A stretch of 33,253 nt of DNA, taken from JBHIBC01 sp046758905 (GTDB taxonomy: Bacteria > Acidobacteriota > Polarisedimenticolia > Gp22-AA2). The position numbers were made by a program, and so were the translations under genes. This document shows, piece after piece, positions 7,922 to 14,775 of this stretch (position 1 is its first letter; each line of letters starts with the position of its first letter). The DNA is taken from the NCBI GenBank assembly GCA_046758905.1, contig JBHIBC010000028.1:1-33253 (forward strand). The letters run 5' to 3'. A model generated the notes under the pieces. It did no database searches. It was given only the letters and a program-made list of their open reading frames with translations, and had not been told where the DNA came from.

Positions 7922-8668
7922 GTGAAGAAACCGACGGGGCGCCCCCGCCTCGCCGTCCCGAGGCGAATCGGGGAGGCGCTGCTCGCGGCGCTGTTCCCGG
8001 CCGACTGCCTGCTCTGCGGCCGGCCGCTCCCCTGGCGCCAGAAGGGGAGCGTGTGCCTGTCCTGCTGGCACCGCCTGCCGTGGCGCGCGGGGATGCGCCG
8101 GCGCCCGGGCCCCCTCGACGCCGTCCTGTGGGCGGCCGACTACGACGGGGCGATCCGTCGGCTCATCCGCGCCTTCAAGTTCGAGGGGATCGACTACCTC
8201 GGCCGCGTCCTCGGCGAGGAGTCGGCGTCCCGCGTCCTGCCGCTGCTCGGGTCGGCCGTGCCCCGGCCCGACCTCGTCGTACCGGTCCCGCTCCACTGGT
8301 GGCGGCGCAGCCGGCGCGGCTACGACCAGGCCCTGCTGCTCGCACGGGCGCTGGCGCGGCGCGCCGGCCTGCCGCTGGCCGCGGGCCTCCTGGTCCGCAG
8401 GCGGGTGGGACGCCAGCTCGGCCTGTCGCGCAACGCGCGGCTCGCGGCGCTGCGCGGCGCGTACCTCGTCCGCGGAACGCGGCCGGGCCGGGGGACGGGC
8501 GTCCCGGTCGAGGGCCGGAACGTGCTGCTCGTGGACGACGTGGTGACCACCGGAGCGACCCTGCAGGCTTGTGCGCTCCCCCTGCGGCGGGCCGGCGCCC
8601 GGACGGTCGCGGGGTTCGCCGTGGCCCGCACGCCGTCGCGGCGCGGACGGGGGGAAGGAGAAGGCTGA
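7922..8668 (+). CDS. ComF family phosphoribosyltransferase-like protein
   Basis: The 248-residue product has a four-cysteine zinc site near the N-terminus (CLLC about residue 31, CLSC about 47). A type I phosphoribosyltransferase fold follows, with the PRPP-binding motif VLLVDDVVTTGATL near residue 200. ComF and GntX/YhgH relatives are linked to DNA uptake in competent bacteria. The catalytic reaction is not established, and competence in this organism cannot be inferred. The GTG start lies 6 nt after gpmI, so it probably ends this operon. The C-terminal tail is arginine/glycine rich. Confidence 0.88.
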   Translation: MKKPTGRPRLAVPRRIGEALLAALFPADCLLCGRPLPWRQKGSVCLSCWHRLPWRAGMRRRPGPLDAVLWAADYDGAIRRLIRAFKFEGIDYLGRVLGEESASRVLPLLGSAVPRPDLVVPVPLHWWRRSRRGYDQALLLARALARRAGLPLAAGLLVRRRVGRQLGLSRNARLAALRGAYLVRGTRPGRGTGVPVEGRNVLLVDDVVTTGATLQACALPLRRAGARTVAGFAVARTPSRRGRGEGEG

Positions 8669-8688
8669 CCGGCGCCCCCGCGGGAGGC

Positions 8689-9150
8689 TCAGCGGCTCAG
8701 CTTGCGCAGGAAGCGCTTCCTCTCCATCTGGGCCAGGGAGGCGTAGTAGGGCCCCTGCTTCTTGAGGAATCGATCCCAGGCGCCGATGAACGCGACCAGA
8801 CGGTCGATCCCCCCCTTGGGGATCCAGACGCCGTGATCCTGCGTGCACTTGTAGACCGCGACGCCGGAGGTGGCCGAGTAGTTCACCGGCCGGAGGATGC
8901 CGACGCAGTACGGGCACTTGACGATCCGCCGGGCATCCGACGCGCGCAGGGCGAAGCCGGGCCGGGAGCTGACCTGATACCGGGTGATCGCCTGCAGGCG
9001 CGCCGTCGGGATCGATCTCGGGCCGATCTCGATGATCCACTTGAGCCGCCCCTCCTCCAGCCAAACGCCGCCGCAGGTGCCGCAGGCGTCCACGGGGATG
9101 TTGAAGTAGTGGCTGGGGGTCAGGCCCGACCCGCACCCGGAGCAGAACAT
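8689..9150 (-). CDS. zf-TFIIB-type zinc-ribbon protein
   Basis: The 153-residue product begins FCSGCGSGL and continues with CGTCGGVWLEEG, a four-cysteine ribbon followed by the W-L-E/D-x-G signature of zf-TFIIB domain proteins. A second pair, CPYC, lies near residue 80, with a later cysteine in YKCTQDHGVWIPKGG; together these look like a second, degenerate copy of the same ribbon. The C-terminus is basic. Its function is unknown; members may bind nucleic acid or act as metal-stabilised adaptors. The ATG at 9150 is chosen because the cysteines start immediately and a GGGAGGG lies 10 nt upstream. It is convergent with the ComF gene. Confidence 0.75.
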   Translation of the reverse strand: MFCSGCGSGLTPSHYFNIPVDACGTCGGVWLEEGRLKWIIEIGPRSIPTARLQAITRYQVSSRPGFALRASDARRIVKCPYCVGILRPVNYSATSGVAVYKCTQDHGVWIPKGGIDRLVAFIGAWDRFLKKQGPYYASLAQMERKRFLRKLSR

Positions 9151-9205
9151 CGGCGAGCGTCCCTCCCGTCGGAGAGGTCCTTTCGGGACTCTCCCGGATG
9201 AAGCC

Positions 9206-9234
9206 CATATACGCCGACAACCAGCGCCCAGCAA
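9206..9234 (-). promoter_or_regulatory. candidate promoter of the zinc-ribbon gene
   Basis: On the reverse strand TTGCTG (9234-9229), a 17-bp spacer and TATATG (9211-9206) form a moderate sigma-70-type match. Transcription would start near 9199, giving a leader of about 50 nt. Confidence 0.4.
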
Positions 9235-9411
9235 GGCTTTTGAGGGAGATGGTCGCGGCGCGACGGAGGGCGGCGGGCGGCGTGGCGGGTCCCCCGGCGC
9301 CGCGGGCGCTCGCCGTCAATTTTCCAACACCGCGAGGCGCGTCCGGCCCGTCGCGAGCCGCAGAGGAGGGAGGAAGGTGCGCCGCCGAGTCTCCCGCCGC
9401 GGGCCCGCGGT
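9235..9411. other. intergenic DNA between divergent genes, nothing recognised
   Basis: The divergent gap between the zinc-ribbon gene and the prolyl isomerase gene spans 9151-9537. Apart from the two promoters annotated at its flanks, I see no gene, RNA or clear repeat in this central part. It is GC-rich and contains an isolated AT-poor, A/C-rich stretch only around 9318-9330. Confidence 0.4.
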
Positions 9412-9440
9412 TTGACAGGTCCCGGCGGCTGGGGTACGAT
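9412..9440 (+). promoter_or_regulatory. sigma-70-type promoter of the prolyl isomerase gene
   Basis: A perfect TTGACA (9412-9417), a 17-bp spacer and TACGAT (9435-9440) lie about 100 nt before the ATG at 9538. The leader would be about 90 nt, long enough for regulation, though no specific structure is recognised in it. Confidence 0.65.
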
Positions 9441-9537
9441 TTTCCGGACGCGCGGCCGCAGGCCGCGCGGCGGCGATACCGGGGCCTCCCGATCGGGTGG
9501 CTGCCCCCCGCACCAGCAGGATGTTGAGGAGTCCGCG

Positions 9538-10518
9538 ATGACCAGCTCGTCTCCCGCCAGGCCGCGCAAAGGATGGACGCTGTGGATCGCTCTCGTCGCG
9601 ACGGCGGTGGGCGCCGGCCTGCCGGCCCTGTCCGAGGAGGAGCCGAAGCTCTACGTCCACCTCGAGCCCCAGATGCGCTTCTCCTACGCCGGTGATCCGA
9701 CCAACGTCTCGATCCTCTTCAAGAACATCGGCAAGGCCCCGTGGCCCAACCCGGGAATGGACATCCCGGGCGGGTTCCAGGTCTACGACAGCGACGGGCG
9801 GAAGCTGGACAAGGCCGAGGTCTCGGCCCTGCAGGCCGAGACCCAGCCGAAAGGGCTCCAGCCGGACGCCTTCTTCGGGCAGATCATCGACCTCACCACC
9901 CTGTTCCCGAAGATCAACACGGTCGGGACGTACCGGATCGCCTGGTCCGCCCCGGGCGTTCCGGAGCAGTCGGTCGTCGTCAGGGTGATCAAGAAGTACG
10001 ACCCGGAGAAGAGCTACCAGGCGGTGATCGAGACCGACTTCGGGAACATCGTGCTCGAGTTCTACCGCGACCTCGCGCCGATGCACGTGAAGAACTTCAT
10101 CGACCTCGCCAACCAGGGGTTCTATGATCGACGCACCTGGTTCCACCGCATCATCAAGAGCGAGGTGGCGTTCGGCGGCTCCCCGACGGGCGACGAGAGG
10201 GGCTCCCCCGGCTACACCCTGCCCCCCGAGCCCAACGGGCTCAAGATCCTGGCCGGCTCGGTCGCGCAGGTGCGCAACAGCCTGACCGGGCTCGAGGAGT
10301 CGGGGTGCATCTTCCTGATCGCGACCCGGCCCCAGCCCGAGATGGACAACCGCTACACGGTGTTCGCGAGGGTGGCGGAGGGGCTGGAGACCGTGAAGGC
10401 GATCACCAACCTGCCGACCGTCGGGGGGAGCGCCCGGCTGGCCAGCCGTCCGATCAAGGACGTGCTGATCAAGAAGATCGGCATCCGCGAGAAGAGAAAG
10501 ATCGCCGGGCGCTCCTGA
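9538..10518 (+). CDS. Secreted cyclophilin-type peptidyl-prolyl isomerase with extra N-terminal domain
   Basis: The 326-residue product has a basic N-terminus and a hydrophobic segment at about 14-31 (a signal peptide or anchor). A beta-rich region of about 130 residues follows (LYVHLEPQMRF, GTYRIAWSAPG), then a cyclophilin domain from about residue 160 (AVIETDFGNIVLEFY). Active-site motifs visible are TWFHRI, carrying the catalytic arginine, and a later VAQVRNS and CIFLIA region. The NRYTVFARV block closes the domain. By family it catalyses proline cis-trans isomerisation, here probably in the periplasm. The N-terminal domain is not identified but resembles an Ig-like fold. The ATG at 9538 has GAGGAG 8 nt upstream. 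Confidence 0.88.
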   Translation: MTSSSPARPRKGWTLWIALVATAVGAGLPALSEEEPKLYVHLEPQMRFSYAGDPTNVSILFKNIGKAPWPNPGMDIPGGFQVYDSDGRKLDKAEVSALQAETQPKGLQPDAFFGQIIDLTTLFPKINTVGTYRIAWSAPGVPEQSVVVRVIKKYDPEKSYQAVIETDFGNIVLEFYRDLAPMHVKNFIDLANQGFYDRRTWFHRIIKSEVAFGGSPTGDERGSPGYTLPPEPNGLKILAGSVAQVRNSLTGLEESGCIFLIATRPQPEMDNRYTVFARVAEGLETVKAITNLPTVGGSARLASRPIKDVLIKKIGIREKRKIAGRS

Positions 10519-10551
10519 GGCGCGGGGCGACGCCGGGGTGCGGGCGGCCCC

Positions 10552-11001
10552 TCAGGCGCGGCCGAACCGCACGCCCAGAAGCCGGGGCGGCGTGCAGTCG
10601 ACCCCCTCCAGCTCCTCCACCCGGAAGAGCATCTCCTCGAAGTCGGTGCCCCCCCGGTACGACCGCCGGTTCCCCTCCGCGTCGCACAGCGTGATCCGGT
10701 GGACCTCCCAGACGACGCTCGGCGAGTGCCGGGGGATCGGGACCACCACGGGGTAGTAGTTGTCGACGGGGTGCGTCCGATGCGTCCCGGACGACCAGCG
10801 GCCGGTGCTGTGCAGGTCGTGGTTCTCGCGCGAGCGGCAGCAGGCGATGATCTCGGCCACGCCCGACTTTCGGTCCAGCGCGCCGATGCGGATGACGATC
10901 TCCTCTCCGGCGCGCACCGTGTACAGGGGCTCGGTGAACGGAGGCTCCTCCTTGAGGAACCTCTGTGCCTGGTGCGCTCGGGTCGCCGACATGTTTTTCA
11001 T
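10552..11001 (-). CDS. Conserved-looking hypothetical protein, 149 residues
   Basis: I do not recognise this family. The protein is soluble with no signal peptide. It alternates beta-type stretches (EEIVIRIGAL, VAEIIACC, RITLCDAEG) with polar loops and ends FEEMLFRVEELEGVD. An acidic-aromatic pattern and a mid-protein STGRWSSGTHRTHPVDNYYP stretch stand out. The all-beta look could fit a small sandwich or sensor fold, but that is a guess. The start at 11001 lies 15 nt after the -10 box, so the leader is very short; ATG 10992 is an alternative. It converges with the prolyl isomerase gene and diverges from the GWxTD gene. Confidence 0.65.
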   Translation of the reverse strand: MKNMSATRAHQAQRFLKEEPPFTEPLYTVRAGEEIVIRIGALDRKSGVAEIIACCRSRENHDLHSTGRWSSGTHRTHPVDNYYPVVVPIPRHSPSVVWEVHRITLCDAEGNRRSYRGGTDFEEMLFRVEELEGVDCTPPRLLGVRFGRA

Positions 11002-11016
11002 CCGAGGAGTGACCCG

Positions 11017-11046
11017 AGTATAGGATTGAGATTCGGAGACTGTCAA
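11017..11046 (-). promoter_or_regulatory. sigma-70-type promoter of the 149-residue hypothetical gene
   Basis: On the reverse strand a perfect TTGACA (11046-11041), an 18-bp spacer and TATACT (11022-11017) give one of the best matches in the window. Transcription would start near 11010, only about 9 nt before the ATG at 11001. Confidence 0.65.
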
Positions 11047-11134
11047 GGCGTCGAGGCGCCCGGACGCCCGCCCTCGCCGGGTCGGCGTCCGCCGCGCGCG
11101 GGTCCGGTCGGATCGGGGTCCGGGCCGCCGCCGG

Positions 11135-11163
11135 TTGAACGCGCCCGGCCGCCCGGCTATGAT
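11135..11163 (+). promoter_or_regulatory. sigma-70-type promoter of the GWxTD gene
   Basis: TTGAAC (11135-11140), a 17-bp spacer and TATGAT (11158-11163) place transcription near 11170. The in-frame TTG (11135) and ATGs (11159, 11162) fall inside the promoter, so they cannot be the start. The ATG at 11192 with GGAG 6 nt upstream is the better choice. Confidence 0.6.
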
Positions 11164-11191
11164 GGTGCCACCCACCCCCGCGGAGATGCAG

Positions 11192-12778
11192 ATGCAAGCG
11201 CCGCCGCCCCGGACCGCCGGCAAAGCGCCCCCAGCCGGACGGCGCGCTCCCCCGGCCGCCCGCGCCGCGCTGGCCGTGCTCCTCCTGGCGCCGTCCGGCG
11301 GGGCGCCGGCCCCCGCCCGCGACGAGCCCCACCCGCCGCGCCCCGCGCAGGGCGCCGAGAAGTACGACGCCCCGACGCGGCGCTGGCGCGAGGGGCCGGT
11401 GCGCTACCTGCTGACCAAGGAGGAGGACAAGGCCTACCGCGCTCTCAAGCGCGCGGGCGAGGAGAAGCGCAGGCGGTTCATCGAGGAGTTCTGGAACAAC
11501 CGCGATCCGGATCCGGCCACGCCCGGCAACGAGTTCCGGGACCTGTTCTACCGCCGCGTGGCCGAGGCGGACCGCATGTTCAACGAGTCCACCGTCCCGG
11601 GGTGGAAGACCGACCGCGGCAAGATCCACGTCCTGCTCGGGCCGCCCGACGAGATCGAGTGGCTGCGGAGCCCCCGGTCGGAGCGTCAGGCCGTGCTGTG
11701 GACCTACAGGATGACCGCGGGGCTCGAGGGGCTCGGCCCCAACCCGACCCTCCGCTTCGTGAGGGATCCGAGCGGCGAGTACCGGCTCACCAACCGGCTG
11801 CTGCTGTCCGCGGTCGAGACGCCGCTCGGGGTCGAATTCCAGTCGCAGGCGATGCTGATGAGGGGGATCGTCGACCCGCGGGCGCCCATCGATCTGGACG
11901 CCATCGCGACGGTTCCCCCGGGCGCCGCGCCCTTCCGCACCCACCGCGATTTCTTCCGCTCGCCGGACGGGCGCACCCTCGCCCTGCTGACGGTGGGGAT
12001 CCGCGAGGATCTGCTCGACGCGGCTCGGCGCGAGCGAGGCTCCTCCGGTGGGGGGCCGGCCGGCGCCCGCAGCGGCGGGGGAGCCGGGCCGGCCGAACCG
12101 GCCCGCCCGCGGTTCGAGGTGAGCGCCCGCCTAGTCGGCGAGCAGCCCGGCCTGCCGACCTACGAGCTCGCCGGGCCCGATCGCCTGCGCTGCGAGGACG
12201 CCCCCGGCGGCGACCGCCGCATCTACCAGGGCGGCATGCCGGTCGTCCCGGGCCGCTACTCGGCGCACTACGAGGTGGCCGACCTGCGCACCGGCCTCGC
12301 CTACACCCTCACGGAGAGGGTCGACGTCCCGGCCTTCCGCGGCGCGGGTCTGGCGCTGAGCAGCATCACGCTGGCCGGCCGCCTCGAGCGGCTGCCGCAG
12401 GGAGGCGCGGGGTACTCGGCCCCCTTCGCCCTCGGGACGGTCAAGGTGATCCCGCGGCCGGGCGACATCTTCCACGCCGGCGAGGATCTCGCCATCTACT
12501 ATCACGTCTACGGGAGCGAGATCGATCCGATCGAGGGGCGCCCCGACTTCGACGTGGAGTACCGCTTCTTCGTCAGGGAGGAGGACGCGCCCGGAGGCGG
12601 CGATCGATTCGCGCCGCTCGGCCAGCCGATCCGGCTGACCGGACGAAAGAACCCGGTGCAGGGGTTCTCGCTGCCGCTGAGCCAGTGGCGCCGCGCGCTC
12701 TACCGGCTGCGGGTGACCGTCACCGACAACCTCTCGGGGCGGCGGACCTCGCGCGAGGCCGCCTTCCGCGTCGACTGA
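11192..12778 (+). CDS. Secreted GWxTD-domain protein
   Basis: The 528-residue product begins with an arginine/alanine-rich N-terminus and a hydrophobic run (AALAVLLLAP) that looks like a signal peptide. A conserved block follows: RYLLTKEEDKAYRAL, FWNNRDPDPATPGNEFR, and GWKTDRGKIHVLLGPPDE with the defining G-W-x-T-D at residues 137-141. This GWxTD domain is common in secreted proteins of Acidobacteriota and related phyla; its function is unknown. The C-terminal half is beta-rich (RYSAHYEVADLRTG, DLAIYYHVYGSEID) and suggests Ig-like domains. A glycine/alanine-rich linker lies near residues 285-310. Confidence 0.8.
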   Translation: MQAPPPRTAGKAPPAGRRAPPAARAALAVLLLAPSGGAPAPARDEPHPPRPAQGAEKYDAPTRRWREGPVRYLLTKEEDKAYRALKRAGEEKRRRFIEEFWNNRDPDPATPGNEFRDLFYRRVAEADRMFNESTVPGWKTDRGKIHVLLGPPDEIEWLRSPRSERQAVLWTYRMTAGLEGLGPNPTLRFVRDPSGEYRLTNRLLLSAVETPLGVEFQSQAMLMRGIVDPRAPIDLDAIATVPPGAAPFRTHRDFFRSPDGRTLALLTVGIREDLLDAARRERGSSGGGPAGARSGGGAGPAEPARPRFEVSARLVGEQPGLPTYELAGPDRLRCEDAPGGDRRIYQGGMPVVPGRYSAHYEVADLRTGLAYTLTERVDVPAFRGAGLALSSITLAGRLERLPQGGAGYSAPFALGTVKVIPRPGDIFHAGEDLAIYYHVYGSEIDPIEGRPDFDVEYRFFVREEDAPGGGDRFAPLGQPIRLTGRKNPVQGFSLPLSQWRRALYRLRVTVTDNLSGRRTSREAAFRVD

Positions 12779-12858
12779 CCCGGCCGGAAGCGGGGCATCC
12801 GGCCTTGCGGGCCGCGCCGGGACGGGAGAGCCGCGAGCGCCCGGGGGACGAAGCTCCC

Positions 12859-12887
12859 TTGACTGCCTCCAGGGGTCCCCGTATATT
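12859..12887 (+). promoter_or_regulatory. sigma-70-type promoter of the yvcK-like gene
   Basis: TTGACT (12859-12864), a 17-bp spacer and TATATT (12882-12887) form a strong match. Transcription would start near 12894, downstream of the GWxTD stop, so yvcK has its own promoter. Confidence 0.65.
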
Positions 12888-12947
12888 CCGCACGGTCCGA
12901 GCCCCTCCCGGAAGCGCTTGGGAGACGGGGGCTTCAGGGTCATCGCC

Positions 12948-13997
12948 GTGAGCAGACGGGCAACTCCCGCGCGAGGTCCGAACGTGGTGGCGCTAGGCGG
13001 CGGCACCGGCCTGCCGGTCGCCCTGCGCGGCCTGAAGCACCCGGTCGCGTCCGCCGGGGGGACGCTCACCGGCATCGTCACGGTCACCGATGACGGGGGC
13101 AGCAGCGGCCGGCTGCGGCGGGACCTGAACGTCCTCCCGATGGGGGACATCCGCAACTGTCTCGTCGCGCTGTCCGAGAACGAGCCGCTGATGTCGCGGC
13201 TGTTCCAGTACCGCTACCGCGCCGGCGACGGCCTCTCGGGCCACAGCGCGGGCAACCTGATCCTGACCGCCCTGTCCGACTGCTGCCGCTCGTACCTGAA
13301 GGCGATCGAGGTCTCCGGGGACGTGCTGGCCATCCGCGGCCGGATCCTTCCGGCCACGCTCGAGAACGTCGTCCTGCGCGCCCGCCTCGCCGGCGGCCGC
13401 ACCGTGCGGGGCGAGTCGCGCATCTCCCGCAGCGCCGGCGGCATCGTCGACCTCGGCACCGACCCGCCGCTGCCGCCGCCGGCACCCGGCGTGCTCGCCG
13501 CCATACGCCGGGCCGACCTGATCGTCATCGGGCCGGGCAGCCTGTTCACCAGCCTCCTGCCGAACCTCCTGGTCAGCGGGGTCGCCCGCGCCATCGCGCG
13601 CTCGCGCGCGGTCCGCGTCCTGGTCGGCAACTTGATGACCCAGCCCGGCGAGACCGACGGTTTCTCCGCCTCCGACCACCTCGCGGCGATCCAGAGGATC
13701 GCCGGGCCGGGACTGGTGGACTATTACCTTGCGAACGGCAGGGCGATCCGCCCGGCGCTGCGCAGACGATACGCGTCCGACGGCTCCCACCCCGTCCGCA
13801 CGGCCCGCCGCGCGCTCGAGGCCTCCGGGGTGATCCCGGTGGTGCGCGACCTGCTGCGGGCGGACCCCGACCTCGGGAGGATCCGGCACGACGAGCGCAA
13901 GCTCGCCCGCGCCCTCATCGACCCGGCGCGGGGACGCGCCCGCCGCCCGCCGGGGCCGGCCGGGCCCGGCGCCGCCCGGTCGGCCCGCGGCGCCTGA
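12948..13997 (+). CDS. yvcK: YvcK/CofD-like gluconeogenesis factor
   Basis: The product of about 349 residues carries the family landmarks: VVALGGGTGLPVALRGLK, VTVTDDGGSSGRLRRDL, GDIRNCLVALS, SGHSAGNLILTAL, IGPGSLFTSLLPNLLV and VGNLMTQPGETDGFSA. YvcK proteins share the fold of CofD transferases, bind UDP-sugars and are needed for growth on gluconeogenic carbon sources and for cell shape. No coenzyme F420 genes are nearby, which favours YvcK over CofD. The GTG at 12948 has AGGG 8 nt upstream; an in-frame TTG at 12918 would add ten residues. The last 30 residues are arginine/proline/alanine rich. Confidence 0.88.
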   Translation: MSRRATPARGPNVVALGGGTGLPVALRGLKHPVASAGGTLTGIVTVTDDGGSSGRLRRDLNVLPMGDIRNCLVALSENEPLMSRLFQYRYRAGDGLSGHSAGNLILTALSDCCRSYLKAIEVSGDVLAIRGRILPATLENVVLRARLAGGRTVRGESRISRSAGGIVDLGTDPPLPPPAPGVLAAIRRADLIVIGPGSLFTSLLPNLLVSGVARAIARSRAVRVLVGNLMTQPGETDGFSASDHLAAIQRIAGPGLVDYYLANGRAIRPALRRRYASDGSHPVRTARRALEASGVIPVVRDLLRADPDLGRIRHDERKLARALIDPARGRARRPPGPAGPGAARSARGA

Positions 13998-13999
13998 CG

Positions 14000-14005
14000 T
14001 ACAAT
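14000..14005 (+). promoter_or_regulatory. -10-like hexamer of the S24/S26-like gene
   Basis: TACAAT ends 10 nt before the ATG at 14016, straight after the yvcK stop. No good -35 is visible and no Shine-Dalgarno lies between, so the transcript could be nearly leaderless. The call rests on one hexamer. Confidence 0.3.
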
Positions 14006-14015
14006 AGCTGCCGGC

Positions 14016-14567
14016 ATGAGGCTCAACCTGAGCGACGAGCCGGTGACGGCCGAGCTGCTCGCCAGGTCGCTCGCGCGCGCCGGCTCCGCCATCATCGCCG
14101 TCAGCGGCAACAGCATGTACCCGACGCTGCAGATGGGCTGGCGGGCCCACCTGGCGCCGGCGCGCGGCGAGGACCTGCGCGTGGGGGAGATCGCCGTGTT
14201 CCGAGGCGCGCACCACCTGACGATCCACCGGCTGGTCTGGAGGGAGACGGACGCCGGCGGCCTGCGTCTGGTCTTCCGGGGCGACTACAACCGCGCGCGC
14301 GAGCGGGTCGCGCCGGAGGCCGTCCTCGGCCGGGTCGTGGCGCTGGAGATCCCGGGCCCGCGCAAAGGATCGGGGACGATCGTGGCGCTCGAGCCCGACG
14401 TCTTGTCGCGCTTCTACCGCCTCAGCCACGCCCTCTACTCGCTGCTCCGGCCGATCCTCCCGAAGAGCCCGCCGCGCAGCCCGTCCGGGCGAGCCGGGCG
14501 CTTCGCCCGGTCGCTGTTCCGCGCCGCCGAGCGGACCCTGACGATCTTCCTACCCCAGAGGCGCTAG
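14016..14567 (+). CDS. S24/S26-type peptidase-like protein without N-terminal anchor
   Basis: The 183-residue product has the signal-peptidase/LexA-type serine box SGNSMYPTL with Ser33 as likely nucleophile. VGEIAVFRGAHHLTIHRLVW follows, where the general base position is His71 rather than lysine, as in SipW/ER-type signal peptidases. A GDYNRARERVAPEAVLGRVV block completes the fold. Unlike type I signal peptidases it has no N-terminal membrane helix. The C-terminal part (FYRLSHALYSLL) is amphipathic and basic. It might process a small peptide in the cytoplasm or at the membrane; no substrate is visible nearby. It follows yvcK by 18 nt. Confidence 0.75.
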   Translation: MRLNLSDEPVTAELLARSLARAGSAIIAVSGNSMYPTLQMGWRAHLAPARGEDLRVGEIAVFRGAHHLTIHRLVWRETDAGGLRLVFRGDYNRARERVAPEAVLGRVVALEIPGPRKGSGTIVALEPDVLSRFYRLSHALYSLLRPILPKSPPRSPSGRAGRFARSLFRAAERTLTIFLPQRR

Positions 14568-14597
14568 CCGCGCCGGGCCCCGCGGGCCCCACGCCGA

Positions 14598-14639
14598 GAC
14601 GAGCGTTCTCCGCGCGTCAAGCGTCTGACGCGACTCGTC
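14598..14639. repeat. nested inverted repeat between the peptidase-like and NtrC-type genes
   Basis: An inner stem CGCGTCA (14613-14619) / TGACGCG (14626-14632) encloses a 6-nt loop. An outer stem GACGAG (14598-14603) / CTCGTC (14634-14639) flanks it, with 9 nt and 1 nt unpaired between the stems. No T-tract follows, so it is not a classical intrinsic terminator. It could be an mRNA 3' structure or an operator upstream of the regulator promoter. Confidence 0.5.
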
Positions 14640-14691
14640 GCCGATCGCGCCCCGCGCAGCTGATTTCCCGCAATTCGGGGGCCCGCTCGCC

Positions 14692-14719
14692 TTGACTCTC
14701 GATCCTCGAAATCTATATT
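14692..14719 (+). promoter_or_regulatory. sigma-70-type promoter of the NtrC-type regulator gene
   Basis: TTGACT (14692-14697), a 16-bp spacer and TATATT (14714-14719) place transcription near 14726. That leaves a leader of about 50 nt before the ATG at 14776 and rules out the in-frame TTG at 14692 as start. Confidence 0.6.
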
Positions 14720-14775
14720 TCCACGTTGTTACAGCACCTCGTCCGGAAGGGCTCCTCGCGGAGGACACGGCCGAC

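Noticed and set aside
5593..9201. 1202-codon plus-strand open frame
   Set aside because: It spans several clear genes (LapB-like, gpmI, comF) in another frame. Its proline/arginine/glycine-rich sequence is a GC-bias shadow.
5909..9319. 1136-codon minus-strand open frame
   Set aside because: It is antisense to gpmI and comF and has shadow composition. Only the separate zinc-ribbon frame within 8689-9150 shows real motifs.
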